A DNA stretch of 10,974 bases. It comes from Candidatus Poribacteria bacterium. Lineage in GTDB: Bacteria; Poribacteria; WGA-4E; PCPOR2b. The stretch's first letter is position 1; each line of letters begins with the position of its first letter. The notes beneath the pieces were generated by a model. The model worked only from the letters and a program-made list of their open reading frames with translations. It was not told the DNA's origin and searched no databases. Made by a program: the position numbers and the translations under genes. This document shows, one piece after another, positions 1 to 6,268 of this stretch. The DNA is taken from positions 1 to 10,974 of the forward strand of contig JAPUIP010000252.1 in NCBI GenBank assembly GCA_027296925.1, in the 5' to 3' direction.

Positions 1-207
1 ATTTCATCATTCCGCGGTTAATCGTCTACGGCATGAGCGTTTTACATTTACGGCGGATCTAATCGAAGCGACTGCAACAGTGGGTTTTATGCCAATTTTG
101 CGCCGATTATGTCATGAGAATTTGCAATCTCTTAAAAATTCGGAATTCGCCAACAGCATCTTCAGTTCTGTTACCCCTTGATGGAGGAATTTCTAGCGAT
201 TTCGCAA
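1..207. other. Upstream region without a secure gene
   Basis: No convincing gene is visible here. One frame (codons beginning at position 2) is open from the window edge to a TGA at 179-181, about 59 codons. It could be the 3' end of a gene that starts outside the window, but I recognise no family in its translation, and an open stretch of this size can arise by chance. A degenerate TTTTACA-TTTACG run at 40-52 resembles the TTTTACG repeat units found at 3437-3481 and 7409-7429. Confidence 0.3.
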
Positions 208-236
208 TTGACAAAACAGGTGGAAGCGGTTATAAT
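208..236 (+). promoter_or_regulatory. Consensus sigma-70 promoter of the helicase gene
   Basis: TTGACA at 208-213 and TATAAT at 231-236 are separated by exactly 17 bases, so both hexamers match the sigma-70 consensus perfectly with optimal spacing. Transcription should begin near 243, giving a leader of about 29 bases that contains the GGGGAG ribosome binding site at 260-265. No clear operator palindrome overlaps the promoter, which suggests strong and largely constitutive expression (inference). Confidence 0.85.
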
Positions 237-271
237 CATCTGATCCGACATTTTATCATGGGGAGATTTGA

Positions 272-2632
272 ATGATGTACAGAGGTTTTCAGCTGGATCG
301 GTTTCAAGAGGATGCCATTCACGCAATAGATCAGCATCATTCCGTCATCGTTACGGCGCCGACAGGAGCGGGAAAAACTGTCATTGCGGAATATGCTGTG
401 GAAAAGTGCATTCAGACAGGCCGTCGCGTGATTTATACGGCACCGATCAAGGCGTTGAGCAACCAGAAGTACCGAGATTTCTACCAGACATACGGCGATC
501 GCGTTGGCATCGTCACAGGGGATGTGGTACTGAATCCGTTTGCTCAAGTGCTGCTGATGACCACCGAGGTCTTCCGAAACACCATCTTTGATGATATGAC
601 CCGTTTGGAAGATGTCGAGTACGTGATCTTCGATGAAATCCACTATATCAATGACATTGAGCGTGGAACCGTTTGGGAAGAGAGTATTATCTTTGCGCCT
701 CAGACAATTAAGTTTGTCTGTTTGAGTGCAACCATTCCGAATATCAACCAATTTGCGGAATGGATGCGGACAGTCCGAGAGATCGAAATCGACGTGATTG
801 AAGAGCTTGAACGTCCTGTGCCTTTGGAGCATCACCTTTACCTGGAAGGTTACGGCATCGGCGATCTCGAGAGTCTGCAACGGATTCAGAGAGTTCTCAA
901 CAATGAAGAGCTTGATGACGAAGCCATCGCCGAGGCGGTGCCCAACCTCATTCGCACAGATCTCGTTCGTTACATTCAGGATCAGAATCAGCTTCCCTGC
1001 CTCTACTTCTGCTTTAGCCGGAAAGGCTGCGAACAGAACGCGGAATCGTATGCCAACCAGAATTTCCTCACTCCCAAACAACGCGAGGATATCCTTCACC
1101 TCTTCGATTCTCTCTGTACGCGATACAATATCCACGAAACGCGCAACGTCAAAGTCTTTCGCCAACTCGTCTCTAAAGGTGTGGCATATCACCATGCCGG
1201 AATGTTGCCAACCTTAAAGGACGTTGTTGAACGCTTGTTCACCTCTGGACTGATTCAGCTGCTGTTTACGACAGAGACCTTTGCCGTGGGTATTAATATG
1301 CCGGCATGCACGACGGTTTTCGATAGCCTGGAGAAATACGATGGTGTGAACTTCCGCTATTTGAAAGCCCGTGAGTATCATCAAATGGCCGGGCGTGCGG
1401 GTAGACGCGGCATTGATCCGATCGGTTATGTCTATGCGCGAGTTACCCCACAATATTCAGATATTGAGCAGGTCCGTCGAATTCTTACCGACAAAATCGA
1501 ATCGATTGAGAGTCAGTTCAATCTGTCCTATTCCAGTATTCTGAATCTCTACGAAAAATATGGGGATGCCATCTACGATGTGTGCACCCAGAGCTTGAGC
1601 AACTTCCAGAATTATGAACGGGTCAGAAGAACGGAGACGAAGATCAAACACGCTTCCCAAACACTGAAAGCACTTCCCCCGCCCACTTGTATCCATGACA
1701 ATGTTGATGGGCTTGAGCAGATTGGTGGCTATAGCCGCATCTTAGATCAGATTGCGGAGCGGATTCAACTCTCAAAGGTCCAGCGACTTGCCATTAAACG
1801 CAAAGAGCGTCGACGGAAAAGGCATAAGGAGCGGCGTCAAAAGCTTACACAGATTGATCGGGAAGTGCGGCAGGTTGAGTCTGCCAAACACGGGAATCTC
1901 TGTCATGGTTGCCAACAGTTCAAGCAATGCTATCAGCGTTATCGCAAAATCGAACACGCCGAAAATCGACTGCACACGCTTGAGGATCAGAAAGTCTACT
2001 TTGAGCATTATCAGCGAAACCAGATCTCTTCACGGCTGAAGGTGCTCGAAGAACTTGGTTATATCGACGAATCTGGCTTATTGGCGAGAGGACAGATTGC
2101 ATCACAGATTTACGGTTATGAAATGCAGGTGACTCAGCTCCTCTTCAGAGGCTTTTTTGAGGGATTAAGCGAAGATGAATTCAATGCCCTTGTGATGGCG
2201 ATCCTCTGCGAACCCAGAAAGGATTGGGGCAATTATAGAAAACTGAAAGACAGACGACTCATAAGACTGCTAAAAACGGCCGACAGAGAAATCGATTCCG
2301 TTCGAATATTAGAGGAACAGTACCAGGTCGCTGAGATTACCCCGGTGATGGAAACGAAGCTGAGTACAGCCATTCTGGCATGGAGCGAGGGCTGTGAGTT
2401 TGAGGAACTCCACCAATATGTCATGCTGGCTGATGGCGACTTTGTGCGTTCGTTTCGGCTGGTTATCGATCTGCTGCGGCAGATGCACCGTGCAATGGCT
2501 GGACACACCGCTCTATTGGATAAGATCGAACGTTGTCTGGCGAAGATCAACCGAGATGTGGTAGACGCTGAACGCCAGTTGCGGATTGGGCAGGAAGAAA
2601 CTGCGGCGAACGACGCATCGATCAGCCAATAG
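272..2632 (+). CDS. Ski2/Mtr4/HelY-type DExH-box RNA helicase
   Basis: This is a superfamily 2 ATP-dependent helicase, probably acting on RNA in the cytoplasm. The 786-residue protein has all core motifs in order: a Q-like FQLDRFQEDAI (6-16), Walker A APTGAGKT (29-36), motif Ia TAPIKALSNQK (56-66), Walker B DEIH (121-124), motif III SAT (152-154), motif V TETFAVGINMPA (334-345) and motif VI QMAGRAGRRG (371-380). A basic, coiled-coil-like stretch (about 500-580) contains three cysteines, C544, C547 and C553. The C-terminal part (about 585-770) fits the DSHCT domain of Ski2/Mtr4 relatives, including DGDFVRSFRL (721-730) before LLRQ. The arch insertion of Mtr4 appears short or absent. Two adjacent ATGs (272, 275) follow GGGGAG at 260-265 by 6 and 9 bases, so either may be used. 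It is transcribed from the promoter at 208-236 and appears monocistronic. Family assignment is firm; the RNA substrate is inferred from Ski2-like relatives. Confidence 0.93.
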   Translation: MMYRGFQLDRFQEDAIHAIDQHHSVIVTAPTGAGKTVIAEYAVEKCIQTGRRVIYTAPIKALSNQKYRDFYQTYGDRVGIVTGDVVLNPFAQVLLMTTEVFRNTIFDDMTRLEDVEYVIFDEIHYINDIERGTVWEESIIFAPQTIKFVCLSATIPNINQFAEWMRTVREIEIDVIEELERPVPLEHHLYLEGYGIGDLESLQRIQRVLNNEELDDEAIAEAVPNLIRTDLVRYIQDQNQLPCLYFCFSRKGCEQNAESYANQNFLTPKQREDILHLFDSLCTRYNIHETRNVKVFRQLVSKGVAYHHAGMLPTLKDVVERLFTSGLIQLLFTTETFAVGINMPACTTVFDSLEKYDGVNFRYLKAREYHQMAGRAGRRGIDPIGYVYARVTPQYSDIEQVRRILTDKIESIESQFNLSYSSILNLYEKYGDAIYDVCTQSLSNFQNYERVRRTETKIKHASQTLKALPPPTCIHDNVDGLEQIGGYSRILDQIAERIQLSKVQRLAIKRKERRRKRHKERRQKLTQIDREVRQVESAKHGNLCHGCQQFKQCYQRYRKIEHAENRLHTLEDQKVYFEHYQRNQISSRLKVLEELGYIDESGLLARGQIASQIYGYEMQVTQLLFRGFFEGLSEDEFNALVMAILCEPRKDWGNYRKLKDRRLIRLLKTADREIDSVRILEEQYQVAEITPVMETKLSTAILAWSEGCEFEELHQYVMLADGDFVRSFRLVIDLLRQMHRAMAGHTALLDKIERCLAKINRDVVDAERQLRIGQEETAANDASISQ

Positions 2633-2668
2633 TCGCTTGCAGCCGGTACAAGGAAGACGATAAAGCCA

Positions 2669-2818
2669 ATGCAATTCAGTCACCAGATCGGGGTTGATTT
2701 TGATCCACAGGGGATTTTACTCGATTTGGAATCACGCGAAACCAAATATGAGCGACGATTCAGGTTGTCAGCAGACTTTTCGCTTGTCGCCGAATTCGAA
2801 TTGTGTTACAATAGTTAA
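2669..2818 (+). CDS. Possible 49-residue small ORF, unrecognised
   Basis: An ATG at 2669 opens 49 codons ending at TAA 2816-2818. The product would be hydrophilic, with no signal peptide, membrane segment or recognised motif; it begins MQFSHQIGVDFDPQG. The nearest purine-rich sequence, AGGA at about 2651, is too far upstream for a normal ribosome binding site. The 3' end overlaps the promoter proposed for the next gene. It may be spurious or the relic of a longer gene. Confidence 0.2.
   Translation: MQFSHQIGVDFDPQGILLDLESRETKYERRFRLSADFSLVAEFELCYNS
2784..2812 (+). promoter_or_regulatory. Probable extended -10 promoter of the acetyltransferase gene
   Basis: TTGTCG at 2784-2789 and TACAAT at 2807-2812 are 17 bases apart, and a TG at 2804-2805 forms an extended -10 element (TGTTACAAT). 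The -35 box matches consensus at four of six positions and the -10 box at five of six. The spacer contains a 10-base palindrome, AATTCGAATT (2793-2802), a possible protein-binding site. Transcription would start near 2819, leaving a leader of about 63 bases. Confidence 0.55.
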
Positions 2819-2820
2819 CA

Positions 2821-2858
2821 TTAGGTTATGCTTATGTGAACCTGAATCCGTTACCTAA
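2821..2858 (+). promoter_or_regulatory. Foldable leader with two competing short stems
   Basis: The leader of the acetyltransferase gene offers two mutually exclusive pairings of the same 5' segment. AGGTT (2823-2827) can pair with AACCT (2839-2843), or TTAGGT (2821-2826) can pair with ACCTAA (2853-2858). Each stem has only 5 to 7 pairs and neither covers the ribosome binding site at 2871-2874. No known riboswitch class is recognised. Confidence 0.2.
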
Positions 2859-2881
2859 AACTTTACTGATGGAGAAATAAC

Positions 2882-3427
2882 ATGGTAGATCAAGAGTTTG
2901 AGCTCACTGCGAAACTACAAATCCGGACGATCACCGCAAAGGACGCGAAAGACCTGCAGACCTACTGTTTTCCCAATCAGACTGCTGAGGACATCGACAA
3001 GGAATTAAAGGAAGACCTCGCGCGAAACAAGAAGGGAGAGGTCTATCGAATTGTTGCTGAAGCGAGTGGGCATACGATTGGGAACATTCGCCTCGAACGC
3101 AGCAAAGCCGATAATGAGCTCGGTGAAATCAGTCAATTGACAGTTTCACCGCCTTTTCGGCAGTTTAAAGTTGCGGATAAGTTAATCGATGTTACCGAAC
3201 AGATCGCTGAGGAAAATGGAGTTAAGACGCTTCAGATCGAGTTCCCGAAGTCTGAAAATGCGATCATAGCCGCCTACAAAGGGTGGGGATTCGCTGAACG
3301 TCCGGTGGTGACCCTGCAAAAAGTGGTCAAATCCCCTGAACCAGAAAGTACCACGGAGGAAGCTTCTGAACCGGAAGAATCCCCCGAAACCTCTGACGAT
3401 AAAGAGGAACAGCAAAAACTGCTGTAG
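2882..3427 (+). CDS. GNAT-fold acetyltransferase-like protein with acidic tail
   Basis: The 181-residue protein has the GNAT layout: an N-terminal strand-helix unit beginning at LQIRTITAKDAKDL (12-25), the central strands IVAEASG and TIGNIRLE, then motif A as ISQLTVSP (83-90) with the loop RQFKVA (93-98) and helix, and a late AAYKGWGFAERP (130-141) typical of GNAT motif B. GNAT enzymes move an acyl group from acyl-CoA to an amine; the acceptor here is unknown. The pyrophosphate loop is normally R/Q-x-x-G-x-G/A, but its glycine is replaced by K96, so acetyl-CoA binding may be altered. After the fold, residues 150-181 form a disordered tail rich in Glu, Pro and Ser. Start: GGAG at 2871-2874 lies 7 bases before ATG 2882. 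It has its own promoter and is followed by a strong hairpin, so it is probably a single-gene unit. Confidence 0.85.
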   Translation: MVDQEFELTAKLQIRTITAKDAKDLQTYCFPNQTAEDIDKELKEDLARNKKGEVYRIVAEASGHTIGNIRLERSKADNELGEISQLTVSPPFRQFKVADKLIDVTEQIAEENGVKTLQIEFPKSENAIIAAYKGWGFAERPVVTLQKVVKSPEPESTTEEASEPEESPETSDDKEEQQKLL

Positions 3428-3436
3428 TAGATAACC

Positions 3437-3481
3437 GCGTAAAACGTAAAATATAAGCCTCGTATGTTTTACGTTTTACGC
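3437..3481. repeat. Perfect long inverted repeat of TTTTACG units
   Basis: The left arm (3437-3451) is GCGTAAAACGTAAAA and the right arm (3467-3481) is its exact reverse complement. The stem can extend inward by four pairs (3452-3455 with 3463-3466, one a G-U), giving 19 pairs with a 7-base loop at 3456-3462. Each arm is built of two copies of the 7-mer TTTTACG or its complement. No T-run follows, so it is not a classical intrinsic terminator, though it could stall transcription or protect mRNA ends. Similar units occur at 7409-7429 and, degenerate, at 40-52, suggesting a dispersed genomic repeat. It starts ten bases after the acetyltransferase stop codon and ends 21 bases before the lipoprotein start. 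Confidence 0.85.
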
Positions 3482-3502
3482 TTCACGGATTGGAGCGAAA
3501 CC

Positions 3503-4396
3503 ATGAAGAAATACACGAATTTATGTATCGTTGCGATTGGCGTTGCTGCGTTTCTCATGGGTTGCGGCACCCAAAACGAATCCCTTTCTAAAGGGAAGGA
3601 ACTGATTAAATCTGACAAACGTCGGAAAGAGGAACGTGCGGCACAGCAGTTTAAGTTGGCGATTCAGCAGGAGGCAGATAATGCGGAGGCGCACTACCTT
3701 TTAGGTTATTACGATTCTGAGACATTTTACGAAGATGGCGATCCGCAGAAGGAAAAGGCATCGATTGAAGAGCGTGGCAAGCACATGTTTCTCGCTTACC
3801 AGAACGATAAACGCAAATACCGAGAGATCCTTGTTTTCGAGACATTGAGGGACCGTTCGCCTGAGGTTCAGAACACAGCATTGGACGCACTTAAACGTAT
3901 CTACAAACAAGACGATCGGAAGAAATTACTCAACTCCCTGAAAAAAGCGATTAAGTCCAACGATAACCGAGACCGACATGACGCCCAGTGGGTGCTGGCT
4001 GCACTTGGGCGGGAGGATGCGGATACAATCATTCCGATTCTCTTGGACCTGTTGGATTACAAACGGGAAGAAACGCGCTTGAACGCTGTTAAGGCACTGG
4101 GCAAGATTGGTAGCGAAAAGGCAGTCCCAAATCTGGTCCAGATCGTCAACTCGGGCTCTGCCAAACGTAAGAGAGATAGGGAAGTTGCGGAAATCCGGCG
4201 GCTCGCAGTCGAAGCGTTGGGCAACATTGGGGGCGCTGCCGTACAGGAATTGGTCGCGATCGTCCAGAATAAAGGTTCTTCGATGCGTGTCGATGCGATT
4301 CAGGCCTTAGAGAAACTCGGTGACGAACGTGCTGTCAACCCTCTGTTAGAGGTGTTAAGTGATCAGGGAAGCCGAGAAGTCGTTGTCCAATTCTGA
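3503..4396 (+). CDS. HEAT-repeat lipoprotein with TPR-like segment
   Basis: The 297-residue protein starts with a lipoprotein signal peptide: KK at 2-3, a hydrophobic core, and lipobox L18-M19-G20-C21, so mature protein should be lipidated at C21 and held in the envelope. Residues 42-70 resemble a TPR hairpin (AAQQFKLAIQQEADNAEAHY). From about 105 onward come HEAT/PBS-lyase-like repeats, clearest at 188-210 (RLNAVKALGKIGSEKAVPNL), 232-252 and 262-284. These are protein-binding scaffolds with no catalytic residues. The start at 3503 follows GGAG (3492-3495) by 7 bases and places the signal peptide correctly; an in-frame ATG at 3464 lies inside the hairpin repeat, has no ribosome binding site and would add 13 residues, so I reject it. 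The protein ends at SREVVVQF, in the middle of what would be the first helix of another repeat, which suggests C-terminal truncation. It lies 29 bases before a second HEAT lipoprotein gene. Confidence 0.85.
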   Translation: MKKYTNLCIVAIGVAAFLMGCGTQNESLSKGKELIKSDKRRKEERAAQQFKLAIQQEADNAEAHYLLGYYDSETFYEDGDPQKEKASIEERGKHMFLAYQNDKRKYREILVFETLRDRSPEVQNTALDALKRIYKQDDRKKLLNSLKKAIKSNDNRDRHDAQWVLAALGREDADTIIPILLDLLDYKREETRLNAVKALGKIGSEKAVPNLVQIVNSGSAKRKRDREVAEIRRLAVEALGNIGGAAVQELVAIVQNKGSSMRVDAIQALEKLGDERAVNPLLEVLSDQGSREVVVQF

Positions 4397-4425
4397 ACCT
4401 GCAAATTGATTCAAAAGGAGATCTC

Positions 4426-5835
4426 ATGATGTGGAAAGGAATACTTTGTGTTATTTTAATCGGTGCGGCATTGGGCGCCGGTGGGTGTGGGGATAATCGC
4501 TATTACGATGATCGACTTCAAATGGAAGTTCAACAGTTGGACAGCGACCTCGATAACCGTTGGTCAACGACAGGTGTCGTGATTATTTCCGTAAAAGGTG
4601 GTCCGGCAAGCGCCGCAAAGCTCGAACCTGGTGAACTCATCTCCTATGTCATTGGCGAAAGGAAGGTCGATAGTCGCGGGAGCTATAATCAAGCCGTCAA
4701 GCAAGCGATGAAGGGCGATAACAACTTTATCCTCAAATTGACGGATGGTCGAACCATTCGGATAGCCGTTCGAAGGAAAGGCGATCAGGCCGGTCTGGAG
4801 GTCGATGGCAACCGCGTCAGCAAGGTGACGCCGGGCAGTCCGGCGGATACCGGTAACATAAAAGTCGGAGACATTATCGAAAGCGTAATCGATGAGCGGA
4901 ATATTAAGAAGATCAAAGACTACAAGAAGGCAACCCGTGAGTTTGCGAAGCATGATTCCAAGGTGACATTCCGCACAACCGAATTGGTTGGCATTAAGAT
5001 TGCCACCATAAACGCGCTTGGTAATTTGGGCGATGTTCGTGCCATTGACCTGTTAAGGGGGATTTTAGAAAGTGAGGGAAGTACGCTCCGTCAGCCGGCT
5101 GCCGAAGCCTTAGAACGCCTTGTCGCATTGAGCCAATTGAACGATCTCTTCCAAAAGTTTCAGAACGCAAACGCGAATGAATTGCCGGCGGATAGGTTAG
5201 ATGCCCAGAAACGCGAGTCTGCCGAAATCCTGGGTTTACTCACTGTCGACCTTGAGAAAAACCTTGCTACGCTCAATGATCCATTCGGCACGCAATTCCG
5301 CCATAGATCTGAAGCCCTCTACGAAAAGATAACCGATGGCAGCATGGTCGCGTTGGCCCCAAAGTATATCCAACGAGAAGTCGAACCGGACCAGGAGATT
5401 CGGCGGGATTGCATCTCCATTTTGGGACATCTCAAACCCACATCTGCCATCCCTAACCTGATCGCTGTGATGGAAGATAACGCTGAAATCCCCGGCATCC
5501 GATTTCAAGCCGGACTGGCACTCAGCCAGATCGGGGCGCCGGCAGTCGATTTTCTGATTGCGGCCTTCAATCGAGGGGAGGCCAGCGTCAAAGATATTGC
5601 CGCCTCTGCGCTCGGAAGCATCGGTGGCAACAAATCGCGAAATGTCCTGATTCAGGCACTGGACACGATAGCCGATCCAACGATTAAGCTGACTGTGGCG
5701 GACGCTATCGCCAAAATCGGTGACCCGACTTCCATTCAGGCCCTCCGGCTTCAAAAGCAGCGCCTCCCAGCGGATAGTGGCTTAGGGACTTTCCTCAGCG
5801 AACTGCTCAAACAACTCGAAACGCAATCGATGTAA
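4426..5835 (+). CDS. Lipoprotein with two PDZ domains and HEAT repeats
   Basis: The 469-residue protein has a lipoprotein signal peptide ending in A18-G19-G20-C21, a slightly atypical lipobox. It is followed by two tandem PDZ-like domains: about 48-116 (GVVIISVKGGPASAAKLEPGE, then a strand-helix-strand) and about 122-184 (GNRVSKVTPGSPADTGNIKVGDII). HEAT-type repeats occur at about 188-232 (INALGNLGDVRAIDLLRGIL) and 322-440 (repeats ending LGHLKP, LSQIGA, LGSIGG, IAKIGD). A less repetitive helical section, 235-320, lies between them. No serine, metallo- or other protease motif is present, although PDZ pairs are usual in DegP- or RseP-like proteases, so this looks like an envelope adaptor that binds exposed C-termini and partner proteins (inference). 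AAGGAG at 4415-4420 precedes two adjacent ATGs, 4426 and 4429; the second has the better 8-base spacing. It is probably co-transcribed with the upstream lipoprotein gene, whose last repeat resembles residues 196-220 here. Confidence 0.85.
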   Translation: MMWKGILCVILIGAALGAGGCGDNRYYDDRLQMEVQQLDSDLDNRWSTTGVVIISVKGGPASAAKLEPGELISYVIGERKVDSRGSYNQAVKQAMKGDNNFILKLTDGRTIRIAVRRKGDQAGLEVDGNRVSKVTPGSPADTGNIKVGDIIESVIDERNIKKIKDYKKATREFAKHDSKVTFRTTELVGIKIATINALGNLGDVRAIDLLRGILESEGSTLRQPAAEALERLVALSQLNDLFQKFQNANANELPADRLDAQKRESAEILGLLTVDLEKNLATLNDPFGTQFRHRSEALYEKITDGSMVALAPKYIQREVEPDQEIRRDCISILGHLKPTSAIPNLIAVMEDNAEIPGIRFQAGLALSQIGAPAVDFLIAAFNRGEASVKDIAASALGSIGGNKSRNVLIQALDTIADPTIKLTVADAIAKIGDPTSIQALRLQKQRLPADSGLGTFLSELLKQLETQSM

Positions 5836-6003
5836 AAGCTGACAGATCTCGTGTGCCACCAGAGCCCTGATTGGAAATGCTCATTGATGAGCGGATTTTG
5901 GACGATGCGAGTGAAAGTTCGTCGATTCACCTGCCGTTGCAACCCTCCCTGCTCAAGCAGTCAGCAATGCGGATTATACACTGAACCAAAGAAAGACTGA
6001 CAA
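5836..6003. other. Intergenic region after the lipoprotein pair
   Basis: No gene is supported here. A small palindrome GCTCATTGATGAGC (5879-5892), followed by GGATTTT, could be a weak terminator for the lipoprotein pair, but the stem is short and the T-run has only four bases. The 10-mer TCGTCGATTC at 5919-5928 recurs at 6249-6258, on the other side of the toxin-antitoxin remnant. Confidence 0.3.
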
Positions 6004-6150
6004 ATGACAACCATAAAATTGAAGGGGTCAATTACCGAAGATGGTCAATTAATTTTGCCTGACAAGTGTTTACCTTTGACACCGGGAGAGGTATCAGTAC
6101 GCCGATCAGAAATTCTCATTTACGGATTGCACAAGTTTTGCTGTGTGTGA
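6004..6150 (+). pseudogene. Truncated antitoxin-like ORF
   Basis: An ATG at 6004 opens 48 codons that begin MTTIKLKGSITEDGQLILPD. This matches the general look of short antitoxin N-termini paired with PIN toxins, in which a strand-rich start ending in LP precedes a C-terminal toxin-binding segment. The family-like part runs to about GEVSV (residue 33); after that the frame crosses into PIN-coding DNA read in the wrong frame (RSEILIYGLHKFCCV) and stops. The antitoxin's own C-terminal half is therefore missing. There is no good ribosome binding site, only AAAGAAAG around 5988-5995. I judge this a relic. The antitoxin family assignment rests mainly on the adjacent toxin fragment. Confidence 0.5.
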
Positions 6151-6241
6151 GCGTGAGCATATCAAGCATGCTATTGCTATAGATAGACATTTTCAAATCA
6201 TGCAACTGATTCTGTTACCGTCAGGAATAGGAGCTATCTGA
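6089..6241 (+). pseudogene. C-terminal fragment of a PIN-domain (VapC-like) toxin
   Basis: Reading from 6089 in the frame ending at TGA 6239-6241 gives RYQYADQKFSFTDCTSFAVC and then EREHIKHAIAIDRHF. This is the characteristic end of PIN-domain ribonucleases: the FTD aspartate and the D of IDRHF correspond to the last two conserved acidic residues of the active site. The N-terminal half, with the first Asp and the Glu, is absent, and the frame has no start codon: it is closed by a TGA at 6077-6079 just upstream. The fragment overlaps the truncated antitoxin ORF in a different frame, consistent with a single deletion joining the antitoxin 5' end to the toxin 3' end. It cannot make a working toxin. 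The tail after the motif (QIMQLILLPSGIGAI) is close to the family's normal end. Confidence 0.75.
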
Positions 6242-6268
6242 TCCATTGTCGTCGATTCGTTAAATCCC

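Noticed and set aside
236..1195. 319-codon open frame on the - strand opposite the helicase
   Set aside because: It lies entirely antisense to the conserved helicase motifs, its translation shows no recognisable family, and nothing suggests a promoter or ribosome binding site for it.
3437..3481. Hairpin as an intrinsic terminator or CRISPR repeat
   Set aside because: No T-run follows either arm in the + direction, and there is only one unit with no regularly spaced copies, so neither a classical terminator nor a CRISPR array is supported.
3464..3502. Upstream in-frame ATG for the first HEAT lipoprotein
   Set aside because: It lies inside the hairpin repeat without a ribosome binding site and would put 13 residues before the lipoprotein signal peptide; ATG 3503 has a proper site.
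4426..5835. DegP/HtrA-type protease, because of the PDZ domains
   Set aside because: No His-Asp-Ser catalytic motifs (for example GNSGGP) or HExxH motif exist in the translation.
5877..5984. 35-codon ORF after the second lipoprotein
   Set aside because: It is too short, has no spaced ribosome binding site and no family resemblance; chance is the simplest explanation.
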